Source: Deltaproteobacteria bacterium (GTDB lineage: Bacteria; Desulfobacterota; Binatia; UTPRO1). Taken from it: a stretch of DNA of 42,669 nucleotides. Below the pieces are notes generated by a model that saw nothing but the letters and a program-made list of their open reading frames with translations, was not told the origin of the DNA and did no database searches. This document shows, in pieces, positions 29,132-37,387 of this stretch (positions within the stretch are counted from its first letter, which is position 1; every line of letters starts with the position of its first letter). A program made the position numbers and the translations under genes. The stretch lies in contig JADLHM010000105.1 in NCBI GenBank assembly GCA_020848745.1, forward strand, positions 1 through 42,669. The letters run 5' to 3'.

Positions 29132-30165
29132 TGCCTGCTCTCCATGATGGCGGGGCGCACGGCCGGCGGGGAGGCGGCGGGACGCGGGTCAAAGCCTCGG
29201 GGCGGTACTCCGGCGAACGTGATACGGCCGTCCTCGACGAACAGCGCGCCGACGCCGGACAAGCGCGCCAGGACGGCGGCGGCCCCCGGGGGGCCGACCA
29301 CGAGGAGCGCCGTCGAGAGGGCGTCGGCGGTCGTGGCGTCGGGCGCCCACACCGTGACGGCGAGATCACCGCCCACGGGACGTCCGGTACGCGGATCGTA
29401 GACGTGGCTCGGCGCGCGCCAGCCCTCGGCGGCGAAGTCGCGCGCGTAGTTGCCGGACGTCGAGACGGCGAGGTCGCGATCGAGCACGAGCGTTCCGACA
29501 CTGCCCTCCGGGTCCTCGGGATCGCGGACGGCGATGCGCCAACCGCCCTCCGGACCCTCGCCGAGCAGCGCGAGGTTACCCCCGAGATCGATGACCCCGC
29601 GGCGTGCGCCCATGGCCAGAAGCGCCGCCCGGGCCCGATCGAGGCCGTAGCCCTTGGCGATCCCGCCGAGGTCGACCGCCATCCCGTCGCGAGCGAAGCG
29701 GACGGTACGGGTCGGAGCGTCGAGGAGGAGGCCGCCCCACCCGACGGCGTCGACGCGGCCGGGCGGAAGATGCGCGAGCTCCCGATAGGCGCCCCACCTC
29801 CGCAAGAGCGGCAAGACGGTCGCGTCGAACGCGCCGTCGGTGAGCGCGCTCAGGGCGCGGGCGCGCGCGAGGCACTCGAACAGCTCGGCGTCCACGGGCT
29901 CGGCATGGCGCGCGGCGTGGAGGTTCACCCGGACGAGCGCGCTTTCCGGCCGGTAGAGGCTCATCGTCGCGTCGACGCGCCGGAGCGCCGCGAACGCCGC
30001 CTCGAAGACGTCGCTCCGCGGGTCCGCGAGCGTGACGCGCGCGATCGTTCCCATAACCAGCTCGGCGCGGGTGGCAGACCCAGCGGCGGCCGAGGCCGCG
30101 CCGAACGTGAGGAGGCCGAGCATCACGAGCGCGGCGACGGGTCGTCGGGGACGCATGGAGAACAT
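29128..30165 (-). CDS. apbE: FAD:protein FMN transferase ApbE
   Basis: ApbE uses FAD to attach FMN covalently to Thr in FMN-binding domains outside the cytoplasm. The 345-aa protein has a signal peptide (residues ~1-29), the opening ELVMGTIARVTL, the conserved DGAFDATVLPLL, DLGGIAKGYGLDRA (nucleotide and Mg site), a VIDLGGNLALLG stretch and the C-terminal TADALSTALLVVG with its catalytic Asp and Thr. It is the first gene after the Fur box, and its target is two genes downstream. No clear Shine-Dalgarno precedes either ATG (30165 or 30156). Confidence 0.94.
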   Translation of the reverse strand: MFSMRPRRPVAALVMLGLLTFGAASAAAGSATRAELVMGTIARVTLADPRSDVFEAAFAALRRVDATMSLYRPESALVRVNLHAARHAEPVDAELFECLARARALSALTDGAFDATVLPLLRRWGAYRELAHLPPGRVDAVGWGGLLLDAPTRTVRFARDGMAVDLGGIAKGYGLDRARAALLAMGARRGVIDLGGNLALLGEGPEGGWRIAVRDPEDPEGSVGTLVLDRDLAVSTSGNYARDFAAEGWRAPSHVYDPRTGRPVGGDLAVTVWAPDATTADALSTALLVVGPPGAAAVLARLSGVGALFVEDGRITFAGVPPRGFDPRPAASPPAVRPAIMESRQ

Positions 30166-30174
30166 GGCGATTAC

Positions 30175-30191
30175 TTGAAAATGATTTTCAA
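30175..30191. promoter_or_regulatory. Fur box
   Basis: TTGAAAATGATTTTCAA is a perfect 8-1-8 palindrome, close to the GATAATGATAATCATTATC consensus core and the only A/T-rich island nearby. It ends 10 bases before the apbE start and follows a candidate promoter at 30210-30238, a typical repressor position. The fur gene is 140 bases upstream on the same strand. Confidence 0.85.
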
Positions 30192-30209
30192 TTTCGCGGA
30201 ACGGCCCGT

Positions 30210-30238
30210 TCCTTACGCGGGGACCCCCCGCGTGTCAA
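30210..30238 (-). promoter_or_regulatory. Candidate sigma70 promoter of the apbE operon
   Basis: On the minus strand a consensus -35 TTGACA (30233-30238) is followed by a 17-base spacer and a weak -10 TAAGGA (30210-30215). The spacer is a dyad: ACGCGGGG (30215-30222) pairs with CCCCGCGT (30226-30233). Transcription would start about 38 bases before the apbE ATG with the Fur box just downstream. The weak -10 keeps this tentative. Confidence 0.35.
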
Positions 30239-30332
30239 GCGCGCGCCCGCGCGCGTGCCCGCGCGCGCTTTCCGATGGTCCGGAACGACCGGAGGTCCCG
30301 CGCGGTCGCGGACCCCGCGAGGAACGCGCCGC

Positions 30333-30875
30333 TCAGGTCTGAAAGACGTGGTGCGCACGCCGCGCGGCGGTGCGTGGTCCGCGGCCGGCTCGGCACTCGG
30401 CGCAGACGCCGTAGATCTCCATCTTGTGCCGGGTAATCACGAAGCCGAGCTTCTGCGCCACCTGCTCCTGCAACCGCTCGATCGAGTCGTTCGCGAACTC
30501 CACGATGCGCCCGCAGCGCTCGCAGATCAGGTGGTCGTGGTGGTGCTCGTGCTCGACGTTCTCGAATCGCGCCTCGCCGTCGTGGAAGTGACGCTCGGCG
30601 GCGAGCCCGCATTCGCGGAGCAAACGCACGGTACGGTAGACCGTCGCGTATCCGACCCGCGGGTTCACCTGTTTCACCTCGCGGTAGAGCTCCTCGACGC
30701 TGATGTGCCGGTTGTTCGCGAAGAAGACGCGCGCGATGTCGTCGCGCTGGGAGGTCGACCTGAGCGACCGCTCGCGGAGGGCGTCCTTGAACGCGGAAAA
30801 CCGCTGCGCCTGCGTTCGCTGACTCACGGCCGTCGACGAGCCCCTGGCATGCGTTGCAGCGGCGCTTGCCGTCAC
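30333..30875 (-). CDS. fur: Ferric uptake regulator Fur
   Basis: The 180-aa metalloregulator has the winged-helix region with RSTSQRDDIARVFFANNRHISVEELYREV and GYATVYRTVRLLRECGLA. The metal-binding segment is HEHHHDHLICERCGRIVEF with a second CAEC pair, the structural zinc site of Fur proteins. A GTG at 30875 overlaps the upstream stop (GTGA). An internal GTG at 30827 (SQRTQAQRFSAF) would give a more usual length of 164 aa. The N- and C-terminal Ala/Arg tails are longer than in typical Fur. It probably represses the apbE operon through the adjacent Fur box. Confidence 0.93.
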   Translation of the reverse strand: MTASAAATHARGSSTAVSQRTQAQRFSAFKDALRERSLRSTSQRDDIARVFFANNRHISVEELYREVKQVNPRVGYATVYRTVRLLRECGLAAERHFHDGEARFENVEHEHHHDHLICERCGRIVEFANDSIERLQEQVAQKLGFVITRHKMEIYGVCAECRAGRGPRTAARRAHHVFQT

Positions 30876-31177
30876 GCCTCCGCCATCGCGGCCGGCTTGC
30901 GCCCCCCGATCAGCGCCCGCAAAGCCGGAGACAGGAATACCTGCTCCAGGTCCCGCTCCGCGAGCGCCGCACAGAGCACCTCGACGCGCTCCGGACCCGA
31001 GAGCTTGCGGTCCATCAGGATGACGTCGCGCCCACCGAGCCGGCAGACGCCGCTGCGCGGCCGGTAGCCGACGTCGCGCAACAACTCCTCCTCGCGCACG
31101 TCGAACCCGAGCTCGCGCGCCACCCGCGTGAGCTCCTCGACCATCGCCCCCACCGCCGCCGATTCCTTACGCTTCAC
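30872..31177 (-). CDS. 101-aa protein of unknown function coupled to fur
   Basis: I do not recognise a named family. The soluble 101-aa protein starts MKRKESAAVGAMVEELTRVARELGFDVREEELL. It has a middle part with one Cys and a Gly-rich turn (PRSGVCRLGGRDVILMDRKLS), then a helical end. There is no signal peptide or membrane helix. It overlaps fur by GTGA, so the two are made together. The balanced composition and operon position support a real gene. It could partner Fur or sense a small molecule, but nothing in the sequence decides this. Confidence 0.8.
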   Translation of the reverse strand: MKRKESAAVGAMVEELTRVARELGFDVREEELLRDVGYRPRSGVCRLGGRDVILMDRKLSGPERVEVLCAALAERDLEQVFLSPALRALIGGRKPAAMAEA

Positions 31178-31214
31178 GGCCGGGGATCATAGTGGTAAAC
31201 GCTGGTCAGAGTCC

Positions 31215-32057
31215 ATGATCAAGAGCATCCTCGCGACGCTGGACGGCTCCGAGCACGCACAGACCGCGACCCGGTACGCGATCTGGTTGGCGGAGCGACT
31301 ACAGGCGACGGTCGTCGGCATGCACGTCGTCGACGTCGTGTCGATCGAAGGCTCCGGGGCCTTCCTCCACGACGTGTCCGGCTCGCTCGGCTTCGAGCCC
31401 TACCTCGACTTCTCGTCGAAGATGCGCGAAGCGCTGCACGAGCGCGGCCGCATCATTCTCGACCAGTTCCTCGCGACGTGCGCCGAGCGCGGCGTCCGAG
31501 CGGACACCTATCTCGCAACCGGCATCGTCGCGAACGAGATCTGCGAGCAGGCTCGGACCGCCGATCTGGTCGTCGTCGGGCATCGCGGCGTGAACGAGCG
31601 CTTCTCGACCGGCCTCCTCGGAAGCACCACCGAGAGCGTCACCCGCAAGTGTCCGAAGCCGCTCTTCGTGTCGCCCTTGGAGTTCCGTGAGATCCGCCGC
31701 CCGCTCCTCGCCTACGACGGCAGCCAACGCGCCGCCGCCGCCATGCACGAAGCCGCCGAGCTGGCGACGGCGCTCGGCCTGCCGCTCACCGTCCTGCACG
31801 TCGGCAAGGAGGACGCCGCGACCGACCGCGTCGTCGACGAGGCGCGCCGCTATCTCGCGTCCCACAAGGTCGAGGCAACGTTCACTACCCGCCCCGGCCA
31901 CGCCAACGAGGCCATCCTCGACGCCATGGCCGAGGGTGACCACGACCTCCTCCTGATCGGCGCCTACGGCCACAGCCGCATCATCGAAATGGTGCTCGGC
32001 AGCACGACCGAGTACGTGCTGCGGAACGCCACCGCCCCCGTCTTCCTCTGCCGCTGA
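31215..32057 (+). CDS. Tandem universal stress protein
   Basis: The 280-aa protein has two UspA domains. The first (MIKSILATLDGSEHA to ~157) ends in VVGHRGVNERFSTGLLGST; the second (RRPLLAYDGSQRAAAA to the end) has LIGAYGHSRIIEMVLGST. Both match the ATP-binding G-x2-G-x9-G-S/T pattern. The ATG at 31215 begins the canonical sequence; earlier in-frame codons run into the divergent gene. It is transcribed away from the fur pair, with only 37 bases between starts, and stops at a strong hairpin. Confidence 0.93.
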   Translation: MIKSILATLDGSEHAQTATRYAIWLAERLQATVVGMHVVDVVSIEGSGAFLHDVSGSLGFEPYLDFSSKMREALHERGRIILDQFLATCAERGVRADTYLATGIVANEICEQARTADLVVVGHRGVNERFSTGLLGSTTESVTRKCPKPLFVSPLEFREIRRPLLAYDGSQRAAAAMHEAAELATALGLPLTVLHVGKEDAATDRVVDEARRYLASHKVEATFTTRPGHANEAILDAMAEGDHDLLLIGAYGHSRIIEMVLGSTTEYVLRNATAPVFLCR

Positions 32058-32060
32058 ACG

Positions 32061-32102
32061 CACGAAGGGCTCGCGGCCGTCCGTGGCCGCGAGCCCTTCG
32101 TG
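32061..32102. terminator. Bidirectional hairpin terminator
   Basis: CACGAAGGGCTCGCGGCC (32061-32078) and its exact complement at 32085-32102 flank a 6-base loop: an 18-bp perfect stem between two convergent genes, 3 bases after the stress protein stop. There is no clear T-run, so termination may rely on stem strength or Rho. Confidence 0.75.
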
Positions 32103-32135
32103 GCGTCGAGCCCGGAACGAAGCCGGGTCGAACGC

Positions 32136-33401
32136 TCAGCTGCCGGAGCTGATGAGCTCGGCGATGGTGAACTTGTCCTCGACCGTCCCGGCCTTGTCGC
32201 CCTGCGACCAATACCATCCGGGCTCCCCCGGGAAGCGGTGGCTCGGAAGCGCCGCCTTGGTGGCGTGCTGGAGCTGCATGTCGACCATGACGATGCAGGG
32301 GGTCAGCGTGGTCTCCTCCTCGTACTTCATCGCAGCGCCCGCGAAGGCCTCCTTCCGCTGCGTGAAGTTGTTGACCCAGATTTTCCAAAGCTGCCCGGCG
32401 CGGTCGTACATGTCCGTGAAGGGCACCTCGTAGACCTCCTTGTCGACGTAGAGGACGCGCTTCGAATACGCGTACTGCGGGAGCTTCGACTCGCCCTCGA
32501 CCACCCACACCTTGCGCTTCTCCCATTCACCCTCGAACGACCAGTCGATCGCTCCGTCGTTCCACTTCACGGGGAAGTTCGTGGTGTGGAAGGCGCCGAG
32601 CATTTCCTTCTCGCCCAGGAACTTCCAGTTGGCCCAGGCGATCTGTCCGGCGTAGCCGCCGTAGCTGTCCTGGTCGGTGTCCTGGCCGAAGAGCGCGTCG
32701 GAACGCTGCGCGGTCGAGAGCCGGCGCACGCGGCGGAGCGACGGCAGGTAGAGCCAGCTGTCGTCCTGCTTCGCGGGGTCGAAATAACGGTAGTAGGTGA
32801 ACCCGACGCCCTTCAGATCGAACGGCTCGATGAGCGGATGAAGCGTCTCCTTGAACTCGAACTTCTCGGTGTTCGGGATCTCCGGCTTCGGATCGACGTA
32901 GAGTCGCCCGACGTAGCGCAGCCGGCGGAAGTGGTCGACCAGGAAGTGGCGCTCGACCTGCAGCGGCCGATCGTCGGAGATCGGGCCGGTGTCGGCGTCG
33001 AAGTTCCGCAGATCGAGATCGTCCTCGAAGCCCGGACGGAAGTTGAAGTTCCACATGATCTTGTTCGCGACGTACTGGTCCCCGGTGTCGAGCTTCGGAA
33101 ACGGCTGGCCCGCGACGTAGTTCTCGAGACCCTGGCCGTCCGGGCCGAGTTTCACCTGCGCCGAGAACTTCTCGGTCGCCTCCTTGTAGGCCTTCTTGAA
33201 GACGATGGGCTTGGAATCGATGATCTTCATCGGCCAGCCCTTCTGCACGCACCAGAACATGCCCGGCGACACGAGGTCCTTCACCTTGTCGGCGTTCGCC
33301 TTCGTGATGACGTCGCCGGGAGCGACCTGAGCGGCGACCGGCGCGGCCGTCAGCAATGCGATCGCGGCGACGGCGAGCGAGCTGCGCGTGAGATTCCGCA
33401 T
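32136..33401 (-). CDS. DUF1329 outer-membrane-associated protein
   Basis: The 421-aa secreted protein has a signal peptide (cut near VAA-QVAPGD) and the PF07044 (DUF1329) features: KANADKVKDLVSPGMFWCVQKGWPM, DDSWLYLPSLRRVRRLSTAQRSDALFGQD and GEPGWYWSQGDKAG. The fold of this family is thought to resemble LolA/LolB. Its genes often pair with DUF1302 proteins and RND exporters, which are not seen here. AAAGGA lies upstream of the ATG at 33401, preferred over an earlier ATG without a site. The function is unknown. Confidence 0.9.
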   Translation of the reverse strand: MRNLTRSSLAVAAIALLTAAPVAAQVAPGDVITKANADKVKDLVSPGMFWCVQKGWPMKIIDSKPIVFKKAYKEATEKFSAQVKLGPDGQGLENYVAGQPFPKLDTGDQYVANKIMWNFNFRPGFEDDLDLRNFDADTGPISDDRPLQVERHFLVDHFRRLRYVGRLYVDPKPEIPNTEKFEFKETLHPLIEPFDLKGVGFTYYRYFDPAKQDDSWLYLPSLRRVRRLSTAQRSDALFGQDTDQDSYGGYAGQIAWANWKFLGEKEMLGAFHTTNFPVKWNDGAIDWSFEGEWEKRKVWVVEGESKLPQYAYSKRVLYVDKEVYEVPFTDMYDRAGQLWKIWVNNFTQRKEAFAGAAMKYEEETTLTPCIVMVDMQLQHATKAALPSHRFPGEPGWYWSQGDKAGTVEDKFTIAELISSGS

Positions 33402-33432
33402 GAGATGTCCTTTCTGTGGTTGCGAAGCCGAA

Positions 33433-33449
33433 CGCGTGGTGATCACGCG
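33433..33449. promoter_or_regulatory. Dyad upstream of the DUF1329 gene
   Basis: CGCGTG and CACGCG form a 6-bp perfect inverted repeat around GTGAT, 32 bases before the start codon. It could be an operator, but GC-rich sequence yields such dyads by chance. Confidence 0.25.
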
Positions 33450-33534
33450 CGAGGACCCAACGTCAGGCTCGGAGATCCGACCCCAGATACGCCGCCCCCA
33501 GTTTCCATGTCAAACGTGAAGGCGGCGCGGACCC

Positions 33535-34188
33535 TCAGCCGACGACGTCGCCGCCGCGCGAGGAATCGACCTCGTCGCGCCGCAGGCGGGCGAGCCGCTC
33601 CTCGAGCTTCTTGATCGACCGCTCGATGCGCTGGACCTCGTGCTGGACGACGGGGTGGTTGGTGATGCGATCGACCGAGGACTTGATGCGCTCGTCGATC
33701 GAGCGCTGCAGCGCCTCGAGACGGCGCTGCGGAGCCGCGAGCAACTCGTCGAAGAATCCCTTGCCGTGCTCGCGTTCCGGGATCGTCGGCGTCGCTCCGA
33801 GCGCCGCATCCGGCCGCTCGCCGACCGAGCCGGAGACGATCTCCTGCATCCGGCGACCCGCCTTCTCGCCGATCGTCCCGATCGCCTCCACCCCCTTCTC
33901 CACCCGGGTGCGGATCTCGGCGAGCGTGTCCTCGCCGTGCTGCACGAGCTCGCGCAGGAGGCCGAGCGAAATGAGGCTCGAGCGGCGCTTCTCCTCTTCC
34001 AGGATGATCTGGGCGAAGGTGATCGCGGTCAGGTCGTCGCCGTTCTCGTTGTCGATGACCTTCACGTCGTTCCCCGAACGCACCAGGCGGGCGATCTCGT
34101 CGAGGGTGATGTAGCGGCTCTCCGACGTGTCGTAGAGCTTCCGGTTGCCGTATCGCTTGATCAGTCGGAGGGGGGTCGTCTGGCTCAT
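33535..34188 (-). CDS. phaR: Polyhydroxyalkanoate synthesis regulator PhaR
   Basis: The 217-aa regulator opens MSQTTPLRLIKRYGNRKLYDT, the PHB accumulation regulatory (DNA-binding) domain, followed by a second PHB_acc repeat (AITFAQIILEEEKRR). The C-terminal half is a long charged coiled coil ending LEERLARLRRDE. GGAG precedes the ATG at 34188. PhaR represses phasin and PHA granule genes; no PHA synthase or phasin is in the window. The next gene upstream, yjbQ, ends 11 bases before it and may be cotranscribed. Confidence 0.9.
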   Translation of the reverse strand: MSQTTPLRLIKRYGNRKLYDTSESRYITLDEIARLVRSGNDVKVIDNENGDDLTAITFAQIILEEEKRRSSLISLGLLRELVQHGEDTLAEIRTRVEKGVEAIGTIGEKAGRRMQEIVSGSVGERPDAALGATPTIPEREHGKGFFDELLAAPQRRLEALQRSIDERIKSSVDRITNHPVVQHEVQRIERSIKKLEERLARLRRDEVDSSRGGDVVG

Positions 34189-34198
34189 TGGGAGCTCC

Positions 34199-34615
34199 TC
34201 ACTCGGCCATGATCCGCATGAGCACCGTGCGCGAACGTGGACCGTCGAATTCACAGAGATAGATCGCCTGCCACGTCCCGAGCGCGAGCTTGCCGTTTTC
34301 CACGAGCAGGCTCTGCGAGGCACCGACGAGGGTCGAGAGGAGGTGTGCCGCCGCGTTGCTTTCGGTGTGCAAGGAATCGTCCTGCATGGGGATCGTCTTC
34401 AACAACTCGCGGATCATGCCCTTGCGGACGTTCGGATCGGCGTTTTCGTTGATCGTGATGGCGGCAGTCGTGTGCGGGACGAAAACGTGGCACATCCCGC
34501 TCGTGACTCCCGATTCCCTGACGACGCGACGTATGCCCGCGGTCACGTCGATCATCTCCATCTGCGACTCGGTCTCGACCTTGAATCTGTGCACGGGATT
34601 GACGCGGAGTACCAT
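34199..34615 (-). CDS. YjbQ family protein (UPF0047)
   Basis: The 138-aa protein carries the family signature GMCHVFVPHTTAAITINENADP and a C-terminal GTWQAIYLCEFDGPRSR. YjbQ proteins have weak thiamine phosphate synthase activity, but their real role is unsettled. The start at 34615 (MVLRVNPVHRFKVET) matches the family. A frame extension to 34663 is possible but Ala/Arg-rich. It is divergent from the nitrilase gene. Confidence 0.9.
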   Translation of the reverse strand: MVLRVNPVHRFKVETESQMEMIDVTAGIRRVVRESGVTSGMCHVFVPHTTAAITINENADPNVRKGMIRELLKTIPMQDDSLHTESNAAAHLLSTLVGASQSLLVENGKLALGTWQAIYLCEFDGPRSRTVLMRIMAE

Positions 34616-34724
34616 ACGCTGCAGCGCGTGATCAAGGTGCCGCGCCGCTCCGGCGCAGGCCAAGCCCTCGATATGGCGAGTCGACTCTCCTCATCGTCGC
34701 TTCACGCTGGTAGAGTTCGCCGCC

Positions 34725-35537
34725 GTGCGTAATCCCGTCGCCGCTGCGGTGCAGATGGAGAGCGGCCCGGACCTTGCCGCGAACCTCGCCCGGTCGCGGG
34801 CTCTGGTCGTCGAAGCCGCCGCGCGTCATGCGCGTCTCGTCGTGTTGCCGGAAGTCTTCGCGTGGCGCGGTCCGCGCGAGGCGGAGGCCGGCGTCGCCTC
34901 CCCGATCCCGGGTCCGGTGAGCGACTTCCTCTGCGGGCTCGCGGCGGAGCTCGGGGTGACGCTCGTCGGCGGATCCTTCCTCGAGCGCTCGGACGAGGCG
35001 ACGCGCTCCTTCAACACCTCCCTCCTGATCGATCCGCGCGGAGCGATCCGCGCGGTCTACCGGAAGATGCACCTCTTCGACGTCGACCTCCCGGGCCGGG
35101 TGACGGTCCGCGAGTCGGACGCCCGCATCCCGGGAACCGACGTGGTCACGGCGCCGACCGAGCTCGGGACCGTCGGGATGAGCATCTGCTACGACCTCAG
35201 GTTCCCGGAGCTCTTCCGCCGGCTCGCCGTCGCGGGCGCGACCATCGTCACGATCCCGTCCGCCTTCACGGCCTACACGGGCGCCGCGCACTGGGAGCCC
35301 TTGCTTCGCGCCCGCGCGATCGAGAATCAGGTGTTCGTGATCGCCCCGAACCAGACCGGCACGAGCCCGCACGGCTTCCACGACTACGGCCACTCGATGA
35401 TCGTCGATCCCTGGGGCACCGTGCTCGCGCGCGCGTCCGAGGGCGAGGCCGTGATCACCGCGGAGCTCGATCTCGATCACCTGGCGCGCGTCCGCCGCGA
35501 AATGCCGTGCCTCCACCACACGCGGTTGCTCTCGTGA
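34725..35537 (+). CDS. Nitrilase-family amidase (Nit1/Nit2-like)
   Basis: The 270-aa carbon-nitrogen hydrolase has the Glu-Lys-Cys triad at E43 (VVLPEVF), K114 (YRKMHLFDVD) and C155 (SICYDLRFPEL). The KMHLFDVD segment and overall length are typical of the Nit branch, whose members include deaminated glutathione amidase and omega-amidase. It starts at GTG 34725. moeA overlaps its end by GTGA. The exact substrate is not certain. Confidence 0.92.
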   Translation: MRNPVAAAVQMESGPDLAANLARSRALVVEAAARHARLVVLPEVFAWRGPREAEAGVASPIPGPVSDFLCGLAAELGVTLVGGSFLERSDEATRSFNTSLLIDPRGAIRAVYRKMHLFDVDLPGRVTVRESDARIPGTDVVTAPTELGTVGMSICYDLRFPELFRRLAVAGATIVTIPSAFTAYTGAAHWEPLLRARAIENQVFVIAPNQTGTSPHGFHDYGHSMIVDPWGTVLARASEGEAVITAELDLDHLARVRREMPCLHHTRLLS

Positions 35538-36823
35538 GATCCCGCGCCCGTCGTCCGACGGCTCCCGATCCGCACACCGGCGGCCCGAGCCGGTTCCCGC
35601 TGGTCACGGTCGCCGAAGCGCTGGCGGCGCTCCGGGGCTTTCGCCCCGTGGCCGCCGAGCGCATCCAGGTCGCCGACGCGCCCGGACGCGTCCTCGCCCG
35701 CGACGTCCGCACCACCATCGACCTCCCGCATTTCGAGCGCTCCTACATGGACGGCTTCGCGGTCCGTGCCCGCGACACCGCCGCTGCCGGCACGGATCGT
35801 CCCGCGCGCCTCGCGATCGTCGGCAGCGTGCGCATGGGCCATCCCGTCGACGCACGCCTCGGTCGCGGCGAGTGCATGCGGATCCCGACCGGCGGCATGC
35901 TCCCGGCGGGAGCCGACGCCGTCGTCATGGTGGAGCACACCGCCGAAGCGGCCGACGGCACCGTCGCCATCGCGCGCGCCGCGAGCGCCGGGCAGCACGT
36001 CATGCGGCGCGGCGAGGACGCTCGCAAGGGCGCCCGCATCTTCGAGCGCGGGCACCGACTGCGGCCCGCCGATGTCGGGGCGCTCTCGGGCATCGGGCTC
36101 GACCGCGTGTGGGTCGTACGCCGGCCGCGGGTCGCGGTGCTCGCCACCGGGGACGAGATCGTTCCGCCGGACGTCACCCCGCAGGCCGGACAGGTACGGA
36201 ACGTCAACCAGTACGCGCTCCGCGCGCTCATCGCGGCGGCCGGCTGCGAGCCCGTCGAGTTCGGCGTGCTGCCGGATCGCGAAGGGGTGATCCGGTCGGC
36301 GATGCGGCGGGCGCTCACCAAGGCCGACGCGGTGCTCGTGTCGGGCGGCAGCTCGGTCGGCACCAAGGACCTCACGCCGATGGTCGTCGCCGCGATGCCG
36401 CGCGCGCGCATCCTCGTGCACGGTATCCGGATCAGGCCCGGCAAGCCGACGCTGATCGCGCGGGCCGCCGGGAAGCCCGTCATCGGGCTTCCCGGCAATC
36501 CGACTTCCGCGCTCGTCATCTTCCACGTCTTCGCCCTGCCCCTCCTGCGTCTGCTCGGCGGCGAGCCGCGGGACGCGGCGTTCGCCCCGCGCCGGGCCGT
36601 CGTCGCGGAGCTCGGCGCGCGCGTCGGATCGCTCGTGGGCCGCGAAGACTGGATCCGCGTCGCGCTCGTCGCGCGACCCGACGGCACGCTCGCGGCGCGC
36701 CCGGTGGCGGGCGGGTCGGGCGACATCGTCGGGTTCGTGCGGGCGGACGGGCTCGTGCGGATCCCCGCCGACGCCGCCGAGCTCGCCCCCGGCGCGCGGG
36801 TCGTCGTCACGGTCATCGATTGA
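35534..36823 (+). CDS. moeA: Molybdopterin molybdenumtransferase MoeA
   Basis: MoeA inserts molybdate into adenylated molybdopterin to finish the molybdenum cofactor. The 429-aa protein begins at a GTG overlapping the nitrilase stop. Key segments are the RSYMDGFAVRARD motif, PTGGMLPAGADAVVMVEHT, the MoCF domain with VSGGSSVGTKDLT and the IGLPGNPTSALV loop. All domains up to the C-terminal beta part are present. No other cofactor gene lies nearby. Confidence 0.95.
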   Translation: MRSRARRPTAPDPHTGGPSRFPLVTVAEALAALRGFRPVAAERIQVADAPGRVLARDVRTTIDLPHFERSYMDGFAVRARDTAAAGTDRPARLAIVGSVRMGHPVDARLGRGECMRIPTGGMLPAGADAVVMVEHTAEAADGTVAIARAASAGQHVMRRGEDARKGARIFERGHRLRPADVGALSGIGLDRVWVVRRPRVAVLATGDEIVPPDVTPQAGQVRNVNQYALRALIAAAGCEPVEFGVLPDREGVIRSAMRRALTKADAVLVSGGSSVGTKDLTPMVVAAMPRARILVHGIRIRPGKPTLIARAAGKPVIGLPGNPTSALVIFHVFALPLLRLLGGEPRDAAFAPRRAVVAELGARVGSLVGREDWIRVALVARPDGTLAARPVAGGSGDIVGFVRADGLVRIPADAAELAPGARVVVTVID

Positions 36824-36964
36824 GGAACGCCGACGGGCGGCCTCCCTCGGGATCGGCGCCCCCACGAGCACTCGCCTCTTTACGGTCCGATCGGCGCTGC
36901 GTAGAGTCCCGCCCATGCTCGGCGGGCTCGTCACGAAGCAGTTCGCGCGCGGCCGGAGCCCCGC

Positions 36965-37387
36965 ATGACGCAGCAATCCGCCTCGACCGACCCGTGGACC
37001 TGGATCTTCCTCTTGAGCGGGCTCGGCAACCTCGTGAACGGCCTCTGGATGCTCGCCGATCCGGCGCACTGGTACGTGACCCTGCCGGCCGCCGTCCCCG
37101 ACTTCGGTCCGCTGAACGAGCACTTCGTGCGCGACATCGGATCGGCGTTCGCGATGCTCGGGCTCGCGCTCGTGTGGGGCGCGGCGCGCGCCGAGGTGCG
37201 CCTGCCCGTGCTCGTCCTGGTCACGCTCTTCAACGCGCTGCACGCGCTCGTGCACGTATGGGACACGAGCCGCGGGCTCGTCGGCTCCGAGCACTGGGCC
37301 ATCGACTTCCCCGTCGTCTACCTGCCGACCATCGTCCTCGTGGTCCTCACGGCGATGCTCGTGCGCCACACGGAGGCGCGCAGATGA
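36965..37387 (+). CDS. Small four-helix membrane protein, unknown function
   Basis: The 140-aa protein has about four membrane helices and the conserved-looking motif WYVTLPAAVPDFGPLNEHFVRDIGSAFAMLG between helices 1 and 2, plus FNALHALVHVWDT. The size and layout recall DoxX/DUF4345-type proteins, but I cannot name the family firmly. CGGAG lies 6-7 bases before the ATG. The following 44-aa gene overlaps its stop by ATGA. The preceding 140 bases hold no gene. Confidence 0.75.
   Translation: MTQQSASTDPWTWIFLLSGLGNLVNGLWMLADPAHWYVTLPAAVPDFGPLNEHFVRDIGSAFAMLGLALVWGAARAEVRLPVLVLVTLFNALHALVHVWDTSRGLVGSEHWAIDFPVVYLPTIVLVVLTAMLVRHTEARR

Noticed and set aside
30238-30270. Alternating GC run after fur as a structured element
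   Set aside because: Low-complexity GC sequence folds in many ways; no defined stem-loop with a T-run.
36915-36968. 17-codon frame overlapping the start of the 140-aa protein gene by ATGA
   Set aside because: No ribosome binding site and too short to judge; such overlaps arise by chance in this sequence.
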